Source: Pyrenophora tritici-repentis (Eukaryota; Ascomycota; Dothideomycetes; Pleosporales; Pleosporaceae). From it: a DNA stretch of 64,000 nt. The position numbers were made by a program, and so were the translations under genes. Location: contig NC_089394.1 in the NCBI RefSeq assembly GCF_003171515.1, forward strand, positions 806,001-870,000, in the 5' to 3' direction. Below the pieces are notes generated by a model. It searched no databases and had not been told where the DNA came from. It saw nothing but the letters and a program-made list of their open reading frames with translations. The number at the start of each line of letters is the position of its first letter. Within the stretch, counting starts at the first letter, position 1. Below are positions 63,719-64,000 of the stretch, one piece after another.

Positions 63719-63925
63719 ATGAGTTTCTACGCCCATTCTGGGTCTATTGTTATCACGGCAACCTCACACATGTACATTGTTCGCACAGCAGTGGCACTAC
63801 TTGCCAGCGACAACGTGAGTGAAACCTGTTATTCCGAATACTATAGGCATATCTGGGGCCTACAATATATGTGCATGTCAAGAATTCCATGTTTCAGGTA
63901 GTTGCGTCAGTCGCATGGGGCAGAT
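63719..63925 (+). CDS. Possible small hypothetical gene, divergent from translin
   Basis: An ATG at 63719 opens a frame (MSFYAHSGSIVITATSH...) with a good donor GTGAGT at 63817 and an acceptor TTTCAG at 63897. Splicing gives about 41 aa ending VVASVAWGR. It starts 190 bp from the translin start in the opposite direction. I do not recognise the product; it may be the start of a longer gene running out of the window with a different exon structure, or chance. Confidence 0.25.
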
Positions 63926-64000
63926 AGTGATAGAAATTCCGTACAGTGAGCGAGGGATTGTCGAGTCCACGCAGTGGGTGATTGCTGCGCGTCCGCTTTG
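63926..64000. other. Window end
   Basis: Nothing recognised. One frame from the acceptor at 63898 stays open to position 64000. Confidence 0.4.

Overview
The window is nuclear DNA of a filamentous ascomycete, most likely a Dothideomycete close to Pleosporales. The evidence is short GT..AG introns of about 45-95 nt with CTAAC/CTGAC branch sites, fungal-type genes (a MYND protein like Mub1/SamB, a Dnf3-like flippase, GPI11), and an old retroelement whose Trp and Gln codons have become stops, the mark of repeat-induced point mutation (RIP). The taxon is inference; the fungal assignment is solid.

Positions 1-30086 form one nested transposon complex. The host is a RIP-degraded Ty3/gypsy element on the minus strand: 5' LTR about 28670-30086, gag about 23036-24000, RT start 11098-11913, RT/RNase H/integrase 3210-4983. 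Inserted into it are (i) a second gypsy element at 1-3209 whose pol leaves the window, (ii) an intact Ty1/copia element at 4984-11097 with identical 192-bp LTRs and TSD ttaac, (iii) a 167-bp solo LTR at 11175-11341, (iv) a tandem pair of a different copia element at 11914-23035 sharing the middle of three identical 189-bp LTRs, (v) two divergent pogo/Fot1-like DNA transposons at 24403-26498 and 26501-28600 that abut on one TA, and (vi) a 5'-truncated LINE at 28751-29938 inside the host LTR with a 14-bp TSD.

The complete retroelements show three different gag/pol junctions: a UUUAAAU -1 slippery site with a stem-loop (gypsy-1), an AAAUUUC -1 slippery site in a 34-nt frame overlap (copia-1), and a lone in-frame UGA (copia-2).

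Positions 30483-64000 are ordinary gene space. In order: an ADAL-type (N6-methyl-)AMP/adenosine deaminase (-), G-protein beta subunit (+), phosducin-like Gbeta-gamma chaperone (+), Dnf3-like P4-ATPase (-), Mub1/SamB MYND protein (-), CorA-like divalent cation transporter (+), three tandem paralogous 2EXR/F-box-like pseudogenes (+), dihydroxyacetone kinase (-), GPI11/PIG-F (-) and translin (-). Gbeta and its phosducin chaperone lie only 2.2 kb apart. Two copies of a roughly 120-bp inverted-repeat element (MITE candidate) lie at 37.6 and 60.9 kb. Several otherwise intact reading frames are broken only by one-base changes in homopolymer runs (phosducin, flippase tail, pogo-2, one copia gag), so base-calling error must be excluded before calling them dead.
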